From Alphaproteobacteria bacterium (lineage in GTDB: Bacteria > Pseudomonadota > Alphaproteobacteria > Rs-D84), in the NCBI GenBank assembly GCA_017511715.1, contig JAFWJF010000006.1, positions 39,601 through 103,600 on the forward strand: a DNA stretch of 64,000 bases, in the 5' to 3' direction. Each line of letters begins with the position of its first letter. The stretch's first letter is position 1. The notes under the pieces are model-generated. The model made no database searches, was not told where the DNA came from, and saw only the letters and a list, made by a program, of their open reading frames with translations. Shown in pieces: positions 61,697 to 64,000 of the stretch. The position numbers were made by a program, and so were the translations under genes.

Positions 61697-62142
61697 TTCT
61701 TTTTTCGCAGGTTGTCGAAAAATTCTTTTAGCATTTCTGCCGATTTGTCGGCGTATTCTTCCATTTGATGAACGGCTGGTTTCCAAAGGTGTTTATCGTT
61801 TTCGTATACTTTAGCATTTGATGTGATACCACCACCTTTTTCATCGCGCGCTGCAAAATAAATGTTTTTTATACGGGCGAAAGAAATTGCAGTTGCGCAC
61901 ATTGCGCAAGGTTCCAATGTCACATACAAATCACAATCGTCCAAAAATTTTGTTCCCAATTTTTTACAGGCGTGGTTAATTGCGACTATTTCAGCATGCA
62001 ATGTTGGGTTCTTTGATTTTTGGACACGATTTTCACCGCGCGCAATAATCTTGCCGTCACGAACAATGACTGCGCCAATCGGAACATCGCCATGCGACAA
62101 GGCTTTTTTTGCTAATAAAAATGCTTGATTCATAAAATTCAT
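61693..62142 (-). CDS. tadA: tRNA-specific adenosine deaminase
   Basis: TadA turns A34 of tRNA-Arg(ACG) into inosine. The 149-aa protein has the deaminase zinc site: H49-A-E51 in NPTLHAEIVAI and C79-A-M-C82 in TLEPCAMCATA, followed by ARDEKGGGITSNAKVY in place of the usual DPKAGA segment. A second ATG three codons in is an alternative start. It is divergent from rsmD with 17 bases between the start codons. No terminator lies between it and gpmI. Confidence 0.93.
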   Translation of the reverse strand: MNFMNQAFLLAKKALSHGDVPIGAVIVRDGKIIARGENRVQKSKNPTLHAEIVAINHACKKLGTKFLDDCDLYVTLEPCAMCATAISFARIKNIYFAARDEKGGGITSNAKVYENDKHLWKPAVHQMEEYADKSAEMLKEFFDNLRKKN

Positions 62143-62159
62143 AAGGTAAAGTTTACACT

Positions 62160-62711
62160 ATGAAATCAAATTTGCAAATTATTTCAGGCAAATATCGGGG
62201 CAAGAAACTATCTTTGCCAGTCGATGCGCGTCCAACGCAAAATATGGCACGTGGTGCATTGTTTAATATGCTGAACAGCATAATCGATATAACAAAACCG
62301 ATTGCTGTTTGGGATGTTTTTGCGGGTTCTGGGGCATTTGGGCTGGAATGTTTGTCACGTTTTGATAAACCAATGGTTGTTTTTACCGATAATTCTAAAT
62401 CGTCAATAGATACAGTAAAGAAAAATGTTATATCAGTAAACGAAACTGCGACAATCGAAATGTGTGATGCGCTTTCGGCGGTTTCGCGTTTTGGTGGAAT
62501 TTCAGATTTGTTTTTTGTCGATCCGCCCTATCCTGACTTTAATTTTGGTATTTTGTTCATAAAAAAGTTAAGCAAAGTTGCAAAAACTGGTGCAATTTTA
62601 ATCTGGGAATTTGAGAATACACAAAAGTTGCCAGATTTTTCTGAAAATTGGGAAATATTGCGGGATAAAACCTATGGGCGTGCCAGATTTGTGATTTTAC
62701 AGAAAAAATAA
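62160..62711 (+). CDS. rsmD: 16S rRNA guanine-966 N2 methyltransferase
   Basis: RsmD, 183 aa, methylates G966 of 16S rRNA. Segments: LQIISGKYRGKKLSLP, ARPTQNMARGALFNML (the T--R---F motif), VWDVFAGSGAFGLECLSR (motif I) and FFVDPPYPDF (catalytic DPPY, 121-124). No strong Shine-Dalgarno; the start overlaps the likely promoter region shared with tadA. Confidence 0.94.
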   Translation: MKSNLQIISGKYRGKKLSLPVDARPTQNMARGALFNMLNSIIDITKPIAVWDVFAGSGAFGLECLSRFDKPMVVFTDNSKSSIDTVKKNVISVNETATIEMCDALSAVSRFGGISDLFFVDPPYPDFNFGILFIKKLSKVAKTGAILIWEFENTQKLPDFSENWEILRDKTYGRARFVILQKK

Positions 62712-62758
62712 TCATAAAAAACTTGATTTTTCGTGTGTTTTAGTAAATAATATAGCCC

Positions 62759-62782
62759 GCATGACACCCTTGGAGGTCATGT
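62759..62782 (+). promoter_or_regulatory. rplY: rplY leader hairpin
   Basis: GCATGACACC pairs with GGAGGTCATG around a CTTG tetraloop, about 35 bases before the rplY start. It lacks a T-run, so it is a leader structure rather than a terminator and may be where L25 or another factor controls translation. Confidence 0.5.
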
Positions 62783-62816
62783 GTGTAAAAAAACAACCAT
62801 TAAAAAGGAATAAAAA

Positions 62817-63446
62817 ATGGCTATAAAATTAAACGCTGAAATTCGCAAAGTTGCTGGCAAGGGGGCCGCACGTGCAGTTCGCAAGAACCAAAACATCCCT
62901 GCTGTTATCTATGGCGAAAAGAAAGAACCTGTGTCTATCGAATTGAACGGACGCGATTTTAATATGTTGTTGGTACAACCATCGTTGCGAACAAAATTAT
63001 TCGAAATCACAACACCAAACGGCAAAGAAGATGCTATGTTGATGGATATTCAATATCATCCTGTGTCTGACAAGGTCGTTCATGTCGATTTCAAACGTAT
63101 AAATGTCAAAGAACCTGTTCATGTTGTCGTTCCTGTCGAAGTTATCAATGTGGAAACTTCCAAAGGTATCAAATTGGGTGGTGTTCTGAACTTTGCTGTT
63201 CGTAAAGTTGCATTGCGCGGTTTGGTAAACGATATGCCTGAAAAAATTACAATCGATTTGGCAAATGTCACAATTGGCGATACAATTCATGGTTCTGATT
63301 TGGTTTTGCCAAAAGGTATTGAATTGGGCTTGCATATGGCAGATTTGGCTTTCGCCACAATCGGTGGTAAAATGCCAGAAGAAGCAGATGCAAAACAACA
63401 GGCTGCCGCTGCACCTGCTGCAAAAGCTGCACCTGCAAAGAAATAA
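62817..63446 (+). CDS. rplY: 50S ribosomal protein L25 (CTC form)
   Basis: A 209-aa 5S-rRNA-binding protein of the long L25/TL5/CTC type. The N-terminal L25 domain (RKVAGKGAARAVRKNQNIPAVIYG, then MDIQYHPVSDKVVHVDFKRIN) is followed by the C-terminal CTC beta domain (about 95-185) and a short Ala/Lys-rich tail. The start follows AAAAAGGAATAAAAA. A structured leader precedes it and a strong terminator follows. The pth gene, usually next, is absent. Confidence 0.94.
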   Translation: MAIKLNAEIRKVAGKGAARAVRKNQNIPAVIYGEKKEPVSIELNGRDFNMLLVQPSLRTKLFEITTPNGKEDAMLMDIQYHPVSDKVVHVDFKRINVKEPVHVVVPVEVINVETSKGIKLGGVLNFAVRKVALRGLVNDMPEKITIDLANVTIGDTIHGSDLVLPKGIELGLHMADLAFATIGGKMPEEADAKQQAAAAPAAKAAPAKK

Positions 63447-63470
63447 TATCAATTTGATATTGAAAAATTT

Positions 63471-63494
63471 AACCGCCCGTTTGGGCGGTTTTTT
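63471..63494 (+). terminator. Terminator of rplY
   Basis: Stem AACCGCCC / GGGCGGTT, GTTT loop, T-run. Confidence 0.9.
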
Positions 63495-63522
63495 ATGAAT
63501 AAAAACTCTAATATTTTTATTT

Positions 63523-63560
63523 TTGACCCCTTGAAACCATGTTTTTTATAACTATATTTG
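63523..63560 (+). promoter_or_regulatory. dnaK: Overlapping RpoH and housekeeping promoters of dnaK
   Basis: A housekeeping-type promoter TTGACC (63523-63528), 18 bases, TATAAC (63547-63552) overlaps a heat-shock promoter: CTTG (63530-63533), 17 bases, ACTATATTTG (63551-63560). The latter matches the alphaproteobacterial RpoH consensus CTTG-N17/18-CYTATNTNNG except for the first C. Confidence 0.7.
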
Positions 63561-63605
63561 GCGTAAGCGAGAAAAACTTACTTAAATCACAAGGAGTAAA
63601 AAATT

Positions 63606-64000
63606 ATGGCAAAAGTATTAGGTATCGATTTAGGGACAACCAATTCCGCCATGGCGTTCATGGATGGTGGTGATCCAAAAATTATTGAAAACAGTGAAGG
63701 TCAACGCACAACACCATCTGTTGTTGCAATCACAAATAGTGGTGACCAATTGGTCGGTATTACCGCAAAGAATCAGGCGGTGACAAACCCAGAAAATACA
63801 ATTTATGAAATTAAACGTTTAATGGGCTTGCGTTTTGACAGCCCTGCGGTTAAAGAAATTCAGAAACGTGTTCCTTATAAAATTGTTGCGGGCGATAATG
63901 GTGATGCCTGGGTTGAAATTGAAGGTAAAAAATATGCACCATCTCAGATTTCAGCGATGATTTTGTCTAAATTGAAAAAGGATGCGGAAGCCTATCTTGG
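63606..64000 (+). CDS. dnaK: Chaperone DnaK, N-terminal part
   Basis: The first 131 residues of Hsp70: [20 protein letters not shown] (phosphate-1 loop), [14 protein letters not shown], and [20 protein letters not shown]. The gene runs off the window. The start follows AAGGAGTAAAAAATT. It has a heat-shock promoter upstream. grpE does not precede it; the DnaJ gene position is outside the window. Confidence 0.97.
   Translation, partial: MAKVLGIDLGTTNSAMAFMDGGDPKIIENSEGQRTTPSVVAITNSGDQLVGITAKNQAVTNPENTIYEIKRLMGLRFDSPAVKEIQKRVPYKIVAGDNGDAWVEIEGKKYAPSQISAMILSKLKKDAEAYL

Noticed and set aside
1..64000. UGA recoding, as in some reduced alphaproteobacteria
   Set aside because: hisS, prfA and others end naturally at TGA and no in-frame TGA interrupts a conserved gene; a single normal RF1 does not argue for recoding.
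1..64000. CRISPR arrays, phage regions and insertion sequences
   Set aside because: No regularly spaced repeats, no cas, integrase, transposase or structural phage genes were seen.

Overview
The window is an AT-rich chromosomal segment of an alphaproteobacterium. The best markers are a GcrA cell-cycle regulator (26118-26735), a bactofilin beside an M23 endopeptidase, an alphaproteobacterial-type XRE regulator (59700-60116), a RpoH-type promoter before dnaK, and a ruvB-ybgC-tolQRA block. TGA is used as an ordinary stop (hisS, prfA), so the code looks standard. There are no rRNA genes, CRISPR arrays, transposases, integrases or phage genes. The many gut-type secreted proteins (LamG-like, InlB-like and Cys-rich modules) suggest a host-associated lineage, but that is inference.

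Layout. 1-5672: end of transketolase, a YgjP-type metallopeptidase, GC-rich palindromic repeats, a Cys-rich secreted protein, a possible leaderless leader peptide, hisS, a 43-aa ORF and prfA. 5673-12247: outer-membrane-type protein, aroK-mscL, an approximately 860-base gene-free stretch with a long hairpin, leuS, a Cys-rich secreted protein and a candidate structured RNA. 12248-18057: rpiB-bactofilin-M23-trmN6 operon, a membrane protein, lpxA-lpxB. 18054-26044: a very large secreted protein, four tRNAs with a duplicated tRNA-Val 3' end, a small secreted protein, and an operon of a prepilin peptidase with three secreted proteins of unknown function. 26118-35086: gcrA with a coiled-coil membrane protein, acpS, corA, adk, rpsA, thyA, tig. 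35267-42717: a large secreted surface protein, rplM-rpsI, a two-component system, a secreted protein, and a hydrolase-fold protein that has lost its nucleophile. 42720-47383: ruvB-ybgC-tolQ-tolR-tolA without tolB/pal, a Cys-rich secreted protein, and rnpB. 47417-64000: a 69-aa protein, secA-dnaE-rsmH, two small conserved-looking proteins, a paralogue of the large secreted protein, another Cys-rich protein, the XRE regulator, gpmI, tadA, rsmD, rplY and the start of dnaK.

The housekeeping genes cover translation, envelope lipid A and Tol functions, protein export and folding, replication and repair. Interspersed among them are about twelve Sec-signal secreted proteins, many Cys-rich. Several have their own promoter of one recurring type (TTGCAN, 17 bases, TAaAAT) and a short GC hairpin terminator. 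This dispersed surface or periplasmic protein set, together with the prepilin-peptidase operon and the paralogous pair at 18054-20618 and 56030-58414, is the least explained part of the window and the best candidate for undescribed biology.
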